Origin: Acidovorax sp. GBBC 1281
Lineage (GTDB): Bacteria > Pseudomonadota > Gammaproteobacteria > Burkholderiales > Burkholderiaceae_C
Assembly: GCF_028473645.1 (NCBI RefSeq)
Contig: NZ_CP097269.1
Span: 1,561,001 to 1,625,000 of the forward strand
DNA length: 64,000 nt
Direction of reading: 5' to 3'
The notes under the pieces are model-generated. The model did no database searches and was not told the origin of the DNA. It saw nothing but the letters and a program-made list of their open reading frames with translations. Below are positions 44,393-55,799 of this stretch, in pieces. The position numbers were made by a program, and so were the translations under genes. Position 1 is the stretch's first letter; each line of letters opens with the position of its first letter.

Positions 44393-45843
44393 ACGATCCC
44401 ATTTCAGAACCTGCCGACGACCAGCCCGCGTTGCCCGCCGAGGCAGACGCCAGCGTGAAGAAGCCCGCGACCCGCAAGCCGCCCCGCAAGAAGGCGCCGA
44501 AGGCGTCCGACGCGGCAGCAGGCCAGCCGGTGGAGGCTTCTGCCGAGTCCGCGCAGGATGCCGAGGCTGTCGCTGCACCGGATGGGACGGCGGTGGAGGC
44601 TGCCCCTGCGCCGGTGCGGACTGAACCTGCTTCAACCAGATCGGAGCGCCCTTCGGGGCCTCGCCCTGCTGCGGGGGCGCGTACCACGCCGGGATATCAG
44701 TTTGCCGACGTCGTGTCCGGCCGCCTGGACGAGGACGAAACGGCAGCCGATGCTGTGCCTGCGCGCCGCGTCCTGCTGCCGCAGGTGGAAACGCCCAAGC
44801 TGCATAAGGTGCTGGCCCAGGCAGGGCTGGGCTCTCGCCTGGAAATGGAGCAATTGATCCTGGAAGGCCGGATTTCGGTCAACAACGAGCCAGCGCACAT
44901 CGGTCAGCGCGTGCAGTTCGGCGATCAGGTGAAAGTGAATGGCCGGCCCATTCGCTACCGCATCGATCCCCCTCCCGCCCGGGTCATCGCGTACCACAAG
45001 CCAGCGGGCGAAGTGGTGACGCACGACGATCCCCAGAACCGGCCCACCGTGTTTCGCAAGCTGCCGCGGCTTGCCCACGGAAAGTGGCAGTCTGTGGGGC
45101 GGCTGGACCTGAACACCGAGGGCTTGCTGCTGTTCACCAGTTCGGGCGAGCTGGCCAACCAGTTGATGCACCCCCGCTTTGGCCTGGAGCGTGAATATGC
45201 CGTGCGGGTGCTGGGCGCACTCAGCAACGAAGAGAAGCAGCGGTTGCTCGACGGCGTGCAGCTCGACGACGGCATGGCTTCGTTCGGCTCCATCGAGGAT
45301 GGCGGCGGCGAAGGCTCCAACTGCTGGTATCGCGTGACCATCTCCGAAGGCCGCAACCGTGAAGTCCGGCGCATGCTGGAGGCCGTGGGCCATGCGGTCA
45401 GCCGGCTCATCCGCATCCGCTACGGCGCGATGATGCTGCCCCGCGGACTCAAGCGCGGCGCGTGGCTGGAACTGGACGAGCGCGATATCCGCGCGCTCAT
45501 GCAGGCCGTGGGTGGTGGCAACAAGGCCCCCAGAGAGACGGTCGAGGCACCTGCCGGACCTGCGGACCGCAAGAGCGGCTTGCGCCGTGGCGGGCCCCGC
45601 GGTCGCAACAATGGCACGCCGCGCGATGCGGCCGCGCCATCTTCTGCGCGCAAGCCGGGCTATGGACCGGGCGCAGGGCGCGGCAAGGACGGCGCACCCG
45701 GTGGGCGCCAGGGCGGCGGTGGCGGCACGGGCAGCCAGCCGGATCCGATGAAGACGTCGGTGGGCTACATCGGCACGGACAGCTTGTCGCGCTACCGGCA
45801 GGACCAGAAACGCAACGGCCCGCCGCGCCGCGGCGGTCGCTGA
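44389..45843 (+). CDS. rluB: 23S rRNA pseudouridine synthase RluB
   Basis: Makes pseudouridine 2605 in 23S rRNA. The core has an S4 domain ([40 protein letters not shown]) and the RsuA-type catalytic domain with Asp in [16 protein letters not shown], plus the conserved [29 protein letters not shown]. Both ends are extended: an Ala/Pro/Lys-rich N-terminus of about 130 residues and a Gly/Arg-rich C-terminus ([26 protein letters not shown]), which could bind RNA non-specifically. The whole is 484 residues, much longer than E. coli RluB. It overlaps scpB by 4 bases, a pairing common in betaproteobacteria. Confidence 0.92.
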   Translation: MNDPISEPADDQPALPAEADASVKKPATRKPPRKKAPKASDAAAGQPVEASAESAQDAEAVAAPDGTAVEAAPAPVRTEPASTRSERPSGPRPAAGARTTPGYQFADVVSGRLDEDETAADAVPARRVLLPQVETPKLHKVLAQAGLGSRLEMEQLILEGRISVNNEPAHIGQRVQFGDQVKVNGRPIRYRIDPPPARVIAYHKPAGEVVTHDDPQNRPTVFRKLPRLAHGKWQSVGRLDLNTEGLLLFTSSGELANQLMHPRFGLEREYAVRVLGALSNEEKQRLLDGVQLDDGMASFGSIEDGGGEGSNCWYRVTISEGRNREVRRMLEAVGHAVSRLIRIRYGAMMLPRGLKRGAWLELDERDIRALMQAVGGGNKAPRETVEAPAGPADRKSGLRRGGPRGRNNGTPRDAAAPSSARKPGYGPGAGRGKDGAPGGRQGGGGGTGSQPDPMKTSVGYIGTDSLSRYRQDQKRNGPPRRGGR

Positions 45844-45854
45844 ACCTTCGCGCC

Positions 45855-45882
45855 TTGGGGAATTAATCCGCCCAGTTAGAAT
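45855..45882 (+). promoter_or_regulatory. Promoter of ndk
   Basis: TTGGGG (45855-45860), a 16-base spacer and TAGAAT (45877-45882). It lies 63 bases before the ndk start in a gap of about 100 bases after rluB. Confidence 0.6.
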
Positions 45883-45944
45883 CGAGGGCTTTGTCCGCAG
45901 GGCGAAAAATTCAAATAGATCAACCACTCTTCAGGAAAATCAAC

Positions 45945-46370
45945 ATGGCTATCGAACGCACCCTCTCCATCATCAAGCCCGACGCAGTGGCCAAGAACGT
46001 CATCGGCCAAATTTACGCCCGCTTCGAAGCCGCTGGCCTGAAGGTGGTCGCAGCACGCATGGCTCACCTGTCGCGCCTGGAAGCCGAACAGTTCTACGGC
46101 GTGCACAAGGAGCGTCCTTTCTTCAAGGACCTGGTGGACTTCATGATCTCCGGCCCGGTGATGATCCAGGCCCTGGAAGGCGAGAACGCCATCCTGAAGA
46201 ACCGTGAACTCATGGGCGCCACCGACCCCAAGAAGGCAGAAGCCGGCACGATCCGCGCTGACTTCGCAGACAGCATCGATGCCAACGCCGTACACGGTTC
46301 CGACGCTGTGGAAACCGCTCAGGCAGAAGTGGCTTTCTTCTTCCCTGGCCTCAACATCTACTCGCGCTGA
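45945..46370 (+). CDS. ndk: Nucleoside diphosphate kinase
   Basis: Transfers the gamma-phosphate between nucleoside triphosphates and diphosphates through a phospho-His. The 141 residues are standard for the family: [57 protein letters not shown] and the active-site His in [19 protein letters not shown] at 45933-45938 supports the ATG, and the N-terminus is invariant. It has its own promoter and begins the long conserved run through purA. Confidence 0.97.
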   Translation: MAIERTLSIIKPDAVAKNVIGQIYARFEAAGLKVVAARMAHLSRLEAEQFYGVHKERPFFKDLVDFMISGPVMIQALEGENAILKNRELMGATDPKKAEAGTIRADFADSIDANAVHGSDAVETAQAEVAFFFPGLNIYSR

Positions 46371-46457
46371 TATGCGATCCACCCTTGCGCCGGAGCGCTG
46401 CCCAGGCCGCGCGCCCAGTGCAGGGGGCGGTGATCGACGTGAACAGCCTTCGCTCCG

Positions 46458-47579
46458 ATGACCACCAATCTCCTTGACTTCGACCTCGACGGTCTGGCTG
46501 CGTTTTGCGAGCAGCTGGGGGAGAAGCGTTTTCGGGCGACCCAATTGTTCCGCTGGATTCACCAGCGGGGCGCGCACGATTTCGACCAGATGAGCGATCT
46601 GGCGAAGTCGCTGCGGGAAAAACTGAAGTCCTGCGCCCATGTGCAGGCATTGCCGGTCGTGAGCGAACATGTTTCGACGGACGGCACGGTCAAGTGGCTG
46701 TTCGACGTGGGTGACGGCAATGCGGTCGAAACCGTGTTCATCCCAGAGGATGACCGGGGCACCCTGTGTATTTCTTCCCAGGCCGGATGCGCCGTGGGAT
46801 GCCGTTTCTGCTCCACCGGACACCAAGGTTTCAGCCGCAACCTGACGACGGGCGAAATCATCGCCCAGTTGTGGTTCGCGGAGCATGCACTGCGCCGAAG
46901 GCTGGGCAGCGAAGAGCGCGTCATCTCCAACGTCGTGATGATGGGCATGGGTGAGCCGCTGCAGAATTACACCGCCCTCGTGCCCGCGTTGCGTGCCATG
47001 CTGGACGATCACGGCTACGGCCTGTCCCGGCGCCGCGTGACGGTGTCGACCTCGGGTGTCGTTCCCATGATGGATCGGCTTTCGCAGGACTGCCCTGTGG
47101 CGCTGGCTGTTTCGCTGCACGCGCCCAACGATCCGCTGCGTGACAACCTGGTGCCGCTCAATCGCAAGTACCCTTTGCAGGAACTTCTGGATGCCTGCCA
47201 GCGCTATCTGGCGCATGCGCCGCGCGATTTCATCACCTTCGAATATTGCATGCTCGATGGCGTGAACGACCAGGCAGAGCATGCCCGGCAACTCATCGAT
47301 CTGGTGCGCCCCCGCCATGGGCAGGGTGTTCGCTGCAAGTTCAACCTGATTCCATTCAACCCCTTTCCTGCTTCTGGCCTGCACCGATCGACCCCGCAGC
47401 AAGTTGCGGTTTTCGCAAAGTTGTTGAGTGATGCGGGTATCGTTACGACCGTGCGCAAAACGCGTGGCGACGATATCGACGCCGCGTGCGGCCAGTTGGC
47501 GGGAGATGTGAAAGACCGCACCCGGGCCGCCGAGCGCATGGCCAAGCAGCGCACCATCGTGCTCAAGCCTGTGACGTGA
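46458..47579 (+). CDS. rlmN: Dual-specificity RNA methyltransferase RlmN
   Basis: Radical SAM enzyme that makes C2-methyladenosine in 23S rRNA (2503) and some tRNAs. Its 373 residues show the N-terminal [21 protein letters not shown], the cluster Cys111, Cys115 and Cys118 (CAVGCRFC), GMGEPLQNY and STSGVVPMM. The methyl-carrying Cys region is [14 protein letters not shown] near the C-terminus. It lies 87 bases after ndk, as in most beta- and gammaproteobacteria. Complete and apparently functional. Confidence 0.96.
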   Translation: MTTNLLDFDLDGLAAFCEQLGEKRFRATQLFRWIHQRGAHDFDQMSDLAKSLREKLKSCAHVQALPVVSEHVSTDGTVKWLFDVGDGNAVETVFIPEDDRGTLCISSQAGCAVGCRFCSTGHQGFSRNLTTGEIIAQLWFAEHALRRRLGSEERVISNVVMMGMGEPLQNYTALVPALRAMLDDHGYGLSRRRVTVSTSGVVPMMDRLSQDCPVALAVSLHAPNDPLRDNLVPLNRKYPLQELLDACQRYLAHAPRDFITFEYCMLDGVNDQAEHARQLIDLVRPRHGQGVRCKFNLIPFNPFPASGLHRSTPQQVAVFAKLLSDAGIVTTVRKTRGDDIDAACGQLAGDVKDRTRAAERMAKQRTIVLKPVT

Positions 47580-47731
47580 TTTTCCGGTGCGGCTGACCCC
47601 CTTGGGCCCGCCATCTCGGAAAACGCCGTGACGGACGAAGGGGTGAAGCGATGCCGCCATTGGGATTTTCAAATCACCTTTTCCGGAAGCTGGCGCATGG
47701 CACGCATTGCCTTTGAGCAGGAAGGATCTAC

Positions 47732-48565
47732 ATGACGAGATCGGTCGCGGTTGTTGAGCGGCATGCCCGATGGGCGATGGCCTTGTGCCTTGCTGCGGTC
47801 GGGTTGGCGGGCCTGGGTGGGTGCGCGGCCTCTGGCGGCTCGAATGCCTCGTCTGGCAGTGCGGAGTACGTCACGCCGTCGGAAGAGACGGAAACCCGCC
47901 GCCGCGCCAGGCTCCGGTTGGAGCTGGCCGCCAATTACCTCGAGATGGGCCAGACCACGGTGGCGCTGGACGAAGTACGCCAATCGCTGACCACAGACCC
48001 GTCGTACGGCGATGCCTACAACCTGCGCGGGCTGATTTATCTGCGCCTGGGAGATCTGCCGCTGGCGGAAGAGAGCTTTCGCCGTGCACTCGGCTTTCAC
48101 CCGTCCGAGCCCAACCTGCTGCACAACTATGGCTGGCTTCTGTGCCAGCAGCAGAAGTACGCGGAAAGCCAGCAGTATTTCGAGCGGGCCCTGGCCAGCC
48201 GGACCTATACCGCCCGCAGCAAGACGCTCATGGCCCAAGGCCTTTGCCAGGAGCGTGCCGGGCAGATCGCAGAAGCGGAGCAGACATTGCTCAAGGCGTA
48301 TGAACTGGATGCGGGCAACCCTGTGGTGGGATACAACCTGTCGTCGCTCATGTTTCGCCGTGGCGAGATCAAGCGTGCGCAGTTCTACATTCGCCGCCTG
48401 AACAACAGCGAGTTCGCCAATGCGGAATCGCTTTGGCTGGGCATCAAGATCGAGCGGGCGTTGAGTGATTCGGTGGCGATGCGGCAGCTCGCCGAACAAC
48501 TGCGCAAGCGTTTTCCTGACTCCAAAGAATTGATGGCATATGACCGAGGGGCGTTCAATGAATGA
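47732..48565 (+). CDS. pilW: Type IV pilus assembly lipoprotein PilW/PilF
   Basis: Outer-membrane lipoprotein (pilotin) that helps the secretin PilQ assemble. The signal ends in LGGC (Cys31). The mature part is made of TPR repeats (ANYLEMGQTTVALDEVRQSLTTDPSYGDAYNLRGLIYLRLG, LPLAEESFRRALGFHPSEPNLLHNYGWLLCQQ), six in PilF homologues. It precedes rodZ, the usual position in proteobacteria, and overlaps it. The ATG at 47732 directly starts the signal peptide. Confidence 0.92.
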   Translation: MTRSVAVVERHARWAMALCLAAVGLAGLGGCAASGGSNASSGSAEYVTPSEETETRRRARLRLELAANYLEMGQTTVALDEVRQSLTTDPSYGDAYNLRGLIYLRLGDLPLAEESFRRALGFHPSEPNLLHNYGWLLCQQQKYAESQQYFERALASRTYTARSKTLMAQGLCQERAGQIAEAEQTLLKAYELDAGNPVVGYNLSSLMFRRGEIKRAQFYIRRLNNSEFANAESLWLGIKIERALSDSVAMRQLAEQLRKRFPDSKELMAYDRGAFNE

Positions 48566-49484
48566 GCCGGTGGTGGGGCACGATGGACAGCCTGTGAACA
48601 GTGAAGTCTCGCCAACCCAGGACAGCGTGGCCGCAGGGCTGATGCTGCGGCAAGCCCGCGAATCCGCTGGCGTGCACATTGCGGCACTGGCCGTGGCCCT
48701 CAAGGTGCCGGTGCACAAGCTGGAAGCCTTGGAAGCGGGTTACTTCGAGGTTTTTCCGGACGTGGTTTTTGTGCGTGCCCTGGCCTCCAGCATGTGCCGA
48801 ACGCTCAAGGTGGATCCTGCGCCCGTGCTGGCGCTGCTGCCGCGCAATCAGCCACCTGCGCTGTCGGCGCACCGAGGCATCAATGCATCGTTCAAGCCTG
48901 GCAGCGGCCAGTTGGCGTCGTCCTCCAGCGGATCGGGTTCCCGCACCGCCATCTTCGCGGTGATCGTGTTGCTGGTGGGCGCTGCTGCCGTTCTGCTGTG
49001 GCCCCATCGGCCCGATGGCGTGGCCGGCAATGAGCCGGTGGCGGCGACAGGCACTGTCCCGGAAGCCGAAGGCACCAGAGGGGCCGATGCTGCCAGTCCT
49101 GCCCAGCCAGTGACTGCACTTTCGGTTCCAGCCCCGTCGGCTTCTGCGCCATCTTCCATGGCAAGCCCATCGGGTGTATCGCCCGCGGCGACGGCTGCAG
49201 TGGCCGCGCCTGAGGCCCCGGCATCCGCACCGGCAGGTAGTCCGGATGCCGCACTGGTCATTCGCACGCGCGGAGAATCGTGGGTTCAGGTGCGCAGTGC
49301 GGCGGGAGCCACCGTCCTTCAGCGTGTCTTGGCGGCCGGCGAGAGCGTGACGGTTCCGGGAACCCCGCCATGGTCCGTGGTCATCGGCAAGGCCGACGTC
49401 ACCGAAGTGGTGGTCCACGGCAAGCCTTTGGAACTCAAAGCCGTTTCGCGCGAAAACGTTGCCCGATTTGAGGTGAAACCGTGA
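48558..49484 (+). CDS. rodZ: RodZ-like cell-shape protein (HTH plus DUF4115)
   Basis: Inner-membrane protein linking MreB to the wall machinery. An N-terminal Cro-type HTH ([35 protein letters not shown]) is followed by a single helix ([19 protein letters not shown]), an Ala/Pro/Ser periplasmic linker and a C-terminal DUF4115 sandwich ([19 protein letters not shown] to [19 protein letters not shown]). The ATG at 48558 is preferred because GAGGGG lies 6 bases upstream; an in-frame ATG at 48540 is also possible. The gene overlaps pilW by 8 bases and ispG by 4. It is 308 residues long. Confidence 0.9.
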   Translation: MNEPVVGHDGQPVNSEVSPTQDSVAAGLMLRQARESAGVHIAALAVALKVPVHKLEALEAGYFEVFPDVVFVRALASSMCRTLKVDPAPVLALLPRNQPPALSAHRGINASFKPGSGQLASSSSGSGSRTAIFAVIVLLVGAAAVLLWPHRPDGVAGNEPVAATGTVPEAEGTRGADAASPAQPVTALSVPAPSASAPSSMASPSGVSPAATAAVAAPEAPASAPAGSPDAALVIRTRGESWVQVRSAAGATVLQRVLAAGESVTVPGTPPWSVVIGKADVTEVVVHGKPLELKAVSRENVARFEVKP

Positions 49485-50761
49485 ACCCTTTATTGACGCC
49501 CGCTTTTCCGATTGCGATGGCTGCGCCCCAGCCGCGACGCTCGCGGCAAGCCCGAATCACCTGGGGCTCGCGTGTGGTCACGGTGGGCGGAGACGCACCC
49601 GTGCGCGTGCAGTCCATGACCAATACCGACACCGTCGATGCAATCGGCACAGCGATACAGATCAAAGAACTGGCGCAGGCCGGTTCCGAGTTCGTCCGGA
49701 TCACCGTGAACACGCCCGAAGCGGCTGCGGCGGTCCCCTATATCCGCGAGCAGCTCGATCGCATGGGTGAAACCGTTCCGCTGGTGGGAGATTTCCATTA
49801 CAACGGGCACCGGCTGCTGACCGAATACCCCGATTGCGCCCAGGCGCTGTCCAAGTACCGCATCAACCCCGGCAATGTCGGCAAGGGCGACAAGCGCGAC
49901 CGCCAGTTCGGCCAGATGATCGACGCGGCGATGCGCTGGGACAAGGCCGTGCGCATCGGCGTCAACTGGGGCAGCCTCGACCAGGAGTTGCTCGCCGAGC
50001 TCATGGATGCCAATAATCGGCGGCCGTCTCCTTGGGATGCGCGGCAAGTCATGTATGAAGCGCTGATCACATCGGCCATCGAATCGGCAAAGCGCGCAGA
50101 GGAAATGGGTCTGGATGGCAACCAGATCATCCTGTCGTGCAAGGTCAGCGGAGTGCAGGATCTGGTGTCCGTGTACCGTGAGTTGGCAAAGCGCTGCGAC
50201 TACGCCTTGCACCTGGGCCTGACCGAAGCGGGCATGGGCACCAAGGGAACCGTGGCATCCACCACGGCCTTGTCGATTCTTTTGCAGGAAGGCATCGGCG
50301 ACACCATCCGCGTCTCCCTCACGCCGCAGCCTGGCGAGGCCCGCACCCAGGAAGTCGTCGTTGCTTCCGAAATTTTGCAGGCGCTGGGTTTGCGCATATT
50401 CGTGCCCAGCGTGACCGCATGCCCCGGTTGCGGGCGCACGACCAGCACCACCTTTCAGGAGTTGGCCAAGCAGATCGATGACTTTCTGCGGTCGCAGATG
50501 CCGGTCTGGCGACTCAAATACCCCGGAGTCGAAAAGATCAAGGTGGCGGTGATGGGCTGCATCGTGAACGGTCCGGGTGAAAGCAAGCATGCCGACATCG
50601 GCATCAGCTTGCCAGGCACCGGAGAGGCCCCGGCCGCGCCCGTCTTCATCGACGGAGAGAAGGCGTTGACCCTGCGCGGCGACAATATCGCGCAGGAATT
50701 CCAGCAGCTCGTCGAACGCTATATCGCCGACCGCTTCCGCACGGCGGTCGCTGCTTCTTGA
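49481..50761 (+). CDS. ispG: 4-hydroxy-3-methylbut-2-enyl-diphosphate synthase IspG
   Basis: [4Fe-4S] enzyme of the MEP isoprenoid pathway (GcpE), 426 residues. The TIM-barrel part has [17 protein letters not shown] and [11 protein letters not shown], and the C-terminal domain carries the cluster cysteines in [11 protein letters not shown] and [13 protein letters not shown]. The start is a GTG at 49481 that overlaps the rodZ stop. The first 25 residues are a poorly conserved lead. It precedes hisS, as in most proteobacteria. Confidence 0.96.
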   Translation: MNPLLTPAFPIAMAAPQPRRSRQARITWGSRVVTVGGDAPVRVQSMTNTDTVDAIGTAIQIKELAQAGSEFVRITVNTPEAAAAVPYIREQLDRMGETVPLVGDFHYNGHRLLTEYPDCAQALSKYRINPGNVGKGDKRDRQFGQMIDAAMRWDKAVRIGVNWGSLDQELLAELMDANNRRPSPWDARQVMYEALITSAIESAKRAEEMGLDGNQIILSCKVSGVQDLVSVYRELAKRCDYALHLGLTEAGMGTKGTVASTTALSILLQEGIGDTIRVSLTPQPGEARTQEVVVASEILQALGLRIFVPSVTACPGCGRTTSTTFQELAKQIDDFLRSQMPVWRLKYPGVEKIKVAVMGCIVNGPGESKHADIGISLPGTGEAPAAPVFIDGEKALTLRGDNIAQEFQQLVERYIADRFRTAVAAS

Positions 50762-50835
50762 TCTGAATTGAAAGCCGCCTTCCGAGCCTGTGCATGCGCA
50801 GGCCGCTGCTGGCGCGCCAGTCACTTAACCCATTG

Positions 50836-52170
50836 ATGCATTCCGTGAGCAACAAGACAAGCAATCCTCTGCCAAAGACTGGCAAATTGGTGGCCGTCAA
50901 AGGCATGAACGATATTCTTCCAACCGACTCGGCGCGCTGGGAATGGCTGGAAGACAAGGTGCGGGCACTCATGGCCCGATATGCCTATCGCAATGTGCGA
51001 ACGCCCATCGTCGAACCGACGGCGCTGTTCGTGCGTGGCTTGGGCGAAGTGACCGATATCGTCGAAAAGGAAATGTATTCGTTCGAAGACCGTTTGAACG
51101 GTGAGCATCTGACGCTGCGTCCCGAGGCGACGGCAGGCGTCGTTCGTGCCGCAGCGGAGCATTCGATGCTGTACGACGGTGGCAAGCGCCTGTACTACAT
51201 GGGGCCGATGTTCCGCCATGAGCGGCCCCAGCGGGGGCGCTACCGGCAGTTCCACCAGATCGGTGCCGAAGCCATGGGTTTTCATGGCGCCGAAGTCGAC
51301 GCCGAGCTGATCCTGCTGGCGGATGCGCTCTGGAAGGAACTGGGCCTGAAAGACGTTCGCCTGGAACTCAACAGCCTTGGGCAGCCTGAAGAGCGCAAAG
51401 CCCACCGTGCGGCGCTCATCGCCTATCTGGAGGGCCATTCTGAGCTTTTGGACGAGGATGCTCGCCGCCGCCTGCACAGCAATCCCCTGCGCATCCTGGA
51501 TACGAAGAATCCGGCCATGCAGAGCTTGGTGCAAGCGGCTCCCAAACTACTGGACTACCTTGGCGAAGAATCCAGGCGCCACTTCGACACCGTCAAGGCC
51601 ATCCTTGATGCGAATGGTGTGGCCTGGACCGTCAATCCGCGCCTCGTCCGGGGCATGGACTACTACAACTTCACGGTCTTTGAGTTCGTGACGGAGCAGC
51701 TCGGCTCCCAAGGCACTATTTGCGGCGGAGGGCGCTACGACTATCTCTTCGAGCAAATCGGGGGCAAGCCTGCGCCGGCGGTGGGCTGGGCTCTTGGCGT
51801 GGAGCGTGTGCTGGAACTCGTCAAAGAGAAAGAAGCGGCCTCGCCCGTGCTGGTGGCCGATGCCTATGCCATCGTGCCGGACGAAAAGTCGTTGCCCGCT
51901 GTCATGGCCGTGCTGCAGCGGTTGCGGGCCTTGGGCGTGAGCGTGCAGATGCACAGCCCTGCGGTTCGGGGCGAAGGCATGGGCAGCATGAAATCGCAGT
52001 TCAAGAAGGCCGATGCCAGCGGCTGCAGGCACGCATTGATCTTTGGTGCCGACGAGCTTGCGCGATCTGTCGTGACGATCAAACCACTGCGGGAAGGCGG
52101 GGGTGACCAGGTGGAGCGGGCGCTCGATGCGCTACCCGACTGGGCGCCCACTCTACAATCCCCCCGCTAA
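50836..52170 (+). CDS. hisS: Histidyl-tRNA synthetase
   Basis: Class II synthetase of 444 residues. Motif 1 region ([20 protein letters not shown]), motif 2 ([29 protein letters not shown]), the His-specific [16 protein letters not shown] and motif 3 ([13 protein letters not shown]) are complete, as is the anticodon-binding C-terminal domain. The start is uncertain: ATG at 50836, or a GTG at 50845; the segment from 50794 is not conserved. It lies between ispG and yfgM. hisZ, a catalytically inactive paralogue, is further downstream in the same run. Confidence 0.96.
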   Translation: MHSVSNKTSNPLPKTGKLVAVKGMNDILPTDSARWEWLEDKVRALMARYAYRNVRTPIVEPTALFVRGLGEVTDIVEKEMYSFEDRLNGEHLTLRPEATAGVVRAAAEHSMLYDGGKRLYYMGPMFRHERPQRGRYRQFHQIGAEAMGFHGAEVDAELILLADALWKELGLKDVRLELNSLGQPEERKAHRAALIAYLEGHSELLDEDARRRLHSNPLRILDTKNPAMQSLVQAAPKLLDYLGEESRRHFDTVKAILDANGVAWTVNPRLVRGMDYYNFTVFEFVTEQLGSQGTICGGGRYDYLFEQIGGKPAPAVGWALGVERVLELVKEKEAASPVLVADAYAIVPDEKSLPAVMAVLQRLRALGVSVQMHSPAVRGEGMGSMKSQFKKADASGCRHALIFGADELARSVVTIKPLREGGGDQVERALDALPDWAPTLQSPR

Positions 52171-52182
52171 CAGAGACCCTAC

Positions 52183-52863
52183 ATGGCAAATCACCTCGAT
52201 CTTGAAGAACAAGAGCAGCTTGACCAACTCAAGCATTTCTGGAACACCTGGGGCACGCTGATCAGTGGCATCCTGGTATTGGTTTTCGGCGCGTTTGCGG
52301 CATGGAATGGATACCAGTACTGGCAGAACCGACAGGCGGCACAAGCCGCTGCGCTATCCGATGCCGTGGAAACGGCTGCGCAGGCAAAAGACACCGCGCG
52401 CTTGGAGCAGGCTTTCGGCGACCTCAAATCGCGGTATGGCGGTACGACAAAGGCGGGGCAAGCCGGCCTTCTGGTGGCCAAAAGCTTGGTGGAAAGCGGC
52501 AATCCAGACGGTGCCAAGGCGGCCCTGGCTTGGGTTGCCGACAATGCTTCGGATGCGGGCTACAAGGCACTGGCCAAACTGCGGCTTGCCAGCTTGCTGA
52601 TGGACCAGAAGGCATACGACGAAGCGTTGAAGCAGTTGTCTGGAAGTTTTCCTGCAGAGTTCGATGCCTTGGTCGCGGACCGCAAGGGCGACGCATTGGC
52701 GCTGCTGGACAAGAAGCCGGAAGCCATCGCTGAATACCAGCGTGCCTACAAATCGCTGGAAGAGGGCATGGAGTACCGCCGCTTGGTCGAGGTGAAGCTC
52801 AATGCCCTGGGTGTGCAGCCACAACTCGTGGCCTCGGCAGCGACTGCTGGAGATTCCAAATGA
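52183..52863 (+). CDS. yfgM: YfgM-type TPR inner-membrane protein
   Basis: Inner-membrane ancillary protein linked to the SecYEG translocon and periplasmic chaperones. The 226-residue protein has an N-terminal EEQEQLDQLKHFWNTWG followed by a helix (about residues 24-42, LISGILVLVFGAFAAWNGY), then a periplasmic TPR-like domain (YKALAKLRLASLLMDQKAYDEALKQLSG). A TACAAT -10-like hexamer lies at 52154-52159 without a good -35. The stop overlaps the start of bamB by 4 bases. Confidence 0.93.
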   Translation: MANHLDLEEQEQLDQLKHFWNTWGTLISGILVLVFGAFAAWNGYQYWQNRQAAQAAALSDAVETAAQAKDTARLEQAFGDLKSRYGGTTKAGQAGLLVAKSLVESGNPDGAKAALAWVADNASDAGYKALAKLRLASLLMDQKAYDEALKQLSGSFPAEFDALVADRKGDALALLDKKPEAIAEYQRAYKSLEEGMEYRRLVEVKLNALGVQPQLVASAATAGDSK

Positions 52864-54032
52864 TGCGCGGTCGCATGGGTTTTCAGACAACACGTTTGGG
52901 TGCGCCACGCGCAGCGGTCGCTGCCGTGGCAACGGCATGCTTTCTACTGTTGACCGGTTGCTCCCTGTGGGGCGGTCCCGCAAAGCCGAAGCCCGCCGAG
53001 TTGGGTGCGAACGTGCCAGTGATCGGTGTGCGCCAGGCGTGGACGTCGAAAGTGGGCGGCATCGGTCGCCTGCCGCTGGATGTGCATGTCAATGGCAACA
53101 CGGTGACGGTGGCTTCTGCGGATGGCGTGGTCGCTGCCGTCGATGCGCGCACCGGCGGTGATGTCTGGCGAGCCAGCCTTGGCACGCCTTTGTCTGCTGG
53201 TGTGGGCAGCGACGGCAAGTGGGCCGCTGTGGTCTCCGTCGATAACCAGTTGATTGCCTTGTCCGATGGCCTTGAGATTTGGCGCAAGCCGCTGTCCGCG
53301 CAAGCGTACACAGCGCCGTTGGTGGCGGGCAATCGCATCTTCGTCCTGGCGGCCGATCGGTCCGTTTCGGCGTTTGATGCTGCGACGGGGCTTCGTTTGT
53401 GGAATCAACCCAGGCCGGGGGAGCCGCTGGTGTTGCGCCAGTCGGGTGTATTGACGGCTGTGGGCGACACGCTGGTCGCGGGACTGGCGGGCCGGATGGT
53501 CGGATTCAATCCTGACAATGGCACGGTGCGTTGGGAAGCGCCGCTGGCCAGCCCCAGAGGGACCAATGATGTCGAGCGGCTGGTTGAATTGGTCGGGCGC
53601 ACAAGCCGCGAGGGCGACAGTGTTTGCGCCCGCGCTTTTGTGTCTACTGTGGGTTGTGTGAACACGGTGCGAGGTATCGTGGCCTGGACGCAGCCGGCCA
53701 ATGGAACGGAAGGCATTCACGGCGATGACACCTCGATTTTCGGCACGGAGAGCAACGGGGTGGTGGTTGCCTGGCGGCGTGCCGATGGCTCGCGTGCCTG
53801 GTCTTCGGACCGACTCCAATACCGGCGCTTGACCGCACCGCTGTTGCTTGGCAGGTCGGTCGTCGTCGGTGACGACACGGGCTTGGTGCACCTGCTCTCG
53901 CGTGAAGATGGCTCACCGCTGAATCGGATGACGACGGATGGTTCGGGCATCGCTGCAGCGCCGGTGGCGGCAGGGAGCACTCTGGTGGTCGTAACGCGCA
54001 ACGGCGGCGTTTACGGCTTCCGCCCGGATTGA
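52860..54032 (+). CDS. bamB: Outer-membrane protein assembly factor BamB
   Basis: Lipoprotein of the BAM complex that inserts beta-barrel proteins. The signal ends in LTGC (Cys34). The mature part is an eight-bladed PQQ-type propeller with repeats such as [36 protein letters not shown] and [18 protein letters not shown]. Three in-frame ATGs (52860, 52863, 52875) are possible; the first overlaps the yfgM stop. The yfgM-bamB-der order is conserved in proteobacteria. Length is 390 residues. Confidence 0.94.
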   Translation: MMRGRMGFQTTRLGAPRAAVAAVATACFLLLTGCSLWGGPAKPKPAELGANVPVIGVRQAWTSKVGGIGRLPLDVHVNGNTVTVASADGVVAAVDARTGGDVWRASLGTPLSAGVGSDGKWAAVVSVDNQLIALSDGLEIWRKPLSAQAYTAPLVAGNRIFVLAADRSVSAFDAATGLRLWNQPRPGEPLVLRQSGVLTAVGDTLVAGLAGRMVGFNPDNGTVRWEAPLASPRGTNDVERLVELVGRTSREGDSVCARAFVSTVGCVNTVRGIVAWTQPANGTEGIHGDDTSIFGTESNGVVVAWRRADGSRAWSSDRLQYRRLTAPLLLGRSVVVGDDTGLVHLLSREDGSPLNRMTTDGSGIAAAPVAAGSTLVVVTRNGGVYGFRPD

Positions 54033-54045
54033 CGGGTTGATCTGG

Positions 54046-55389
54046 ATGAAACCAGTCATCGCTTTGGTCGGTCGCCCCAATGTGGGCAAATCCACGCTCT
54101 TCAACCGGCTGACGAAATCGAGGGATGCGATCGTTGCCGACTTCGCAGGCTTGACGCGTGACCGGCACTACGGGAACGGAAAGCAGGGCAAGCACGAATA
54201 CATCGTGATCGACACCGGAGGCTTCGAGCCCGATGCCGCCAGCGGCATTTACCGCGAGATGGCCAAGCAGACGCAGCAGGCTGTCGCTGAGGCCGATGTC
54301 GTCATCTTTGTCGTCGATGCCCGCGCCGGGTTGTCTGCTCAGGACCATGACATCGCCAACTACCTGCGGCGCCTGGGCAAGCCCTGTCTCCTTGTCGGCA
54401 ACAAGGCCGAGGGAATGCGCGAGGGGGTGCAACTCGTCGAGTTCTATGAGCTGGGGTTGGGAGAGATCTATCCCATTTCAGCAGCCCACGGACAGGGTAT
54501 TCGCAGCTTGGTTGAGTTGGCTCTCGAGCCTCTCCACTTGCCGGATCCGGACGAAGACGCGGAAGCCGAAGACAAGAGCGTGGTCAAGCTTGCGGTCGCT
54601 GGCCGCCCGAATGTCGGTAAGTCCACCCTGATCAATACGTGGCTGGGCGAGGAGCGCTTGGTGGCATTCGATATGCCAGGGACCACGCGAGACGCCATTT
54701 CCGTTCCTTTCGAGCGCAATGGCCAGCGCTTTGAGCTGGTCGACACCGCAGGCTTGCGTCGAAAAGGCAAGGTGTTCGAAGCCATCGAGAAGTTCTCCGT
54801 GGTGAAGACACTGCAAGCCATTGAGTCCGCCAATGTGGTGCTTCTCGTCCTCGATGCGACCCAAGGGGTCACCGACCAGGATGCGCACATCGCTGGATAC
54901 ATCCTTGAAAGTGGCCGAGCGGTGGTTTTGGCGGTCAACAAATGGGATGCCATGGACGACTATGGTCGACAGCTGCTGGAGCGCTCCATCGAGACGCGGT
55001 TGTCGTTCCTCAAGTTTGCGTCGTTGCATTTCATTTCGGCAAAGAAGCGCCAGGGGTTGGGCCCTTTGTGGACATCCATCGTGCAGGCCCAGAAAGCGGC
55101 GATGTGCAAGATGTCCACGCCCGTATTGACGCGGTTGTTGCTGGAGGCGGTGCAGTTCCAGGCGCCCAAGCGTTCTGGCATGTTCCGGCCCAAGTTGCGA
55201 TACGCCCATCAAGGCGGCATGAATCCGCCTGTCATCGTGGTCCATGGCAATTCGTTGGAGCATGTCACGGAAGCGTATAAACGCTTCCTAGAAGGCCGTT
55301 TCCGCAAGGAGTTCGATCTGGTCGGGACCCCCCTTCGCATCGAGTTGAAGACGTCGCACAACCCCTTCACAGACAAGGGCGACCACTAG
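54046..55389 (+). CDS. der: Ribosome assembly GTPase Der (EngA)
   Basis: Double GTPase needed for 50S subunit maturation. Its 447 residues contain two G domains: G1 motifs [12 protein letters not shown] at the very start and [12 protein letters not shown] near residue 190, switch DTGGFEP and [10 protein letters not shown], and NKWD/NKAE specificity loops. A KH-like C-terminal domain follows ([25 protein letters not shown]). The ATG at 54046 is 13 bases after bamB and begins the invariant [14 protein letters not shown]; a TTG at 54037 in frame is less likely. Confidence 0.96.
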   Translation: MKPVIALVGRPNVGKSTLFNRLTKSRDAIVADFAGLTRDRHYGNGKQGKHEYIVIDTGGFEPDAASGIYREMAKQTQQAVAEADVVIFVVDARAGLSAQDHDIANYLRRLGKPCLLVGNKAEGMREGVQLVEFYELGLGEIYPISAAHGQGIRSLVELALEPLHLPDPDEDAEAEDKSVVKLAVAGRPNVGKSTLINTWLGEERLVAFDMPGTTRDAISVPFERNGQRFELVDTAGLRRKGKVFEAIEKFSVVKTLQAIESANVVLLVLDATQGVTDQDAHIAGYILESGRAVVLAVNKWDAMDDYGRQLLERSIETRLSFLKFASLHFISAKKRQGLGPLWTSIVQAQKAAMCKMSTPVLTRLLLEAVQFQAPKRSGMFRPKLRYAHQGGMNPPVIVVHGNSLEHVTEAYKRFLEGRFRKEFDLVGTPLRIELKTSHNPFTDKGDH

Positions 55390-55489
55390 CCCAGAACCTT
55401 GCGAGGGGTTTCCTCGGTTTTCCTTCGGCGCCTCTACAGCTGTGGTAAGGTGCCGCTTTACAACAATATTCCTGAACACGGAGAATATC

Positions 55490-55744
55490 GTGAGCAACAA
55501 AGGCCAACTTCTTCAAGATCCCTTCCTGAACGCGCTTCGTCGCGAGCATGTACCCGTCTCGATCTACCTCGTGAACGGCATCAAGCTTCAGGGCCAGATC
55601 GAATCATTCGACCAATACGTGGTGCTGCTGCGTAACACGGTCACCCAGATGGTCTACAAGCACGCCATCTCCACCATCGTCCCAGGTCGCGCTGTCAACT
55701 TCTCGACGGCTGAAGCGCCCGACGCCGAGGCCGGTAACTCTTGA
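55490..55744 (+). CDS. hfq: RNA chaperone Hfq
   Basis: Sm-like hexameric protein that pairs small RNAs with mRNAs. Its 84 residues include [37 protein letters not shown] and the Sm2 motif YKHAIST. The C-terminal tail is short ([11 protein letters not shown]), as in betaproteobacteria. The start is a GTG at 55490 preceded by CGGAGA; an ATG at 55442 is in frame but would add a non-conserved lead. It lies upstream of hflX, the usual arrangement. Confidence 0.96.
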   Translation: MSNKGQLLQDPFLNALRREHVPVSIYLVNGIKLQGQIESFDQYVVLLRNTVTQMVYKHAISTIVPGRAVNFSTAEAPDAEAGNS

Positions 55745-55799
55745 ACGAAGGTGGTATGCCCGTCGGGCATGTAGCGAACATGCCTCTGGGCGGGCCGTC

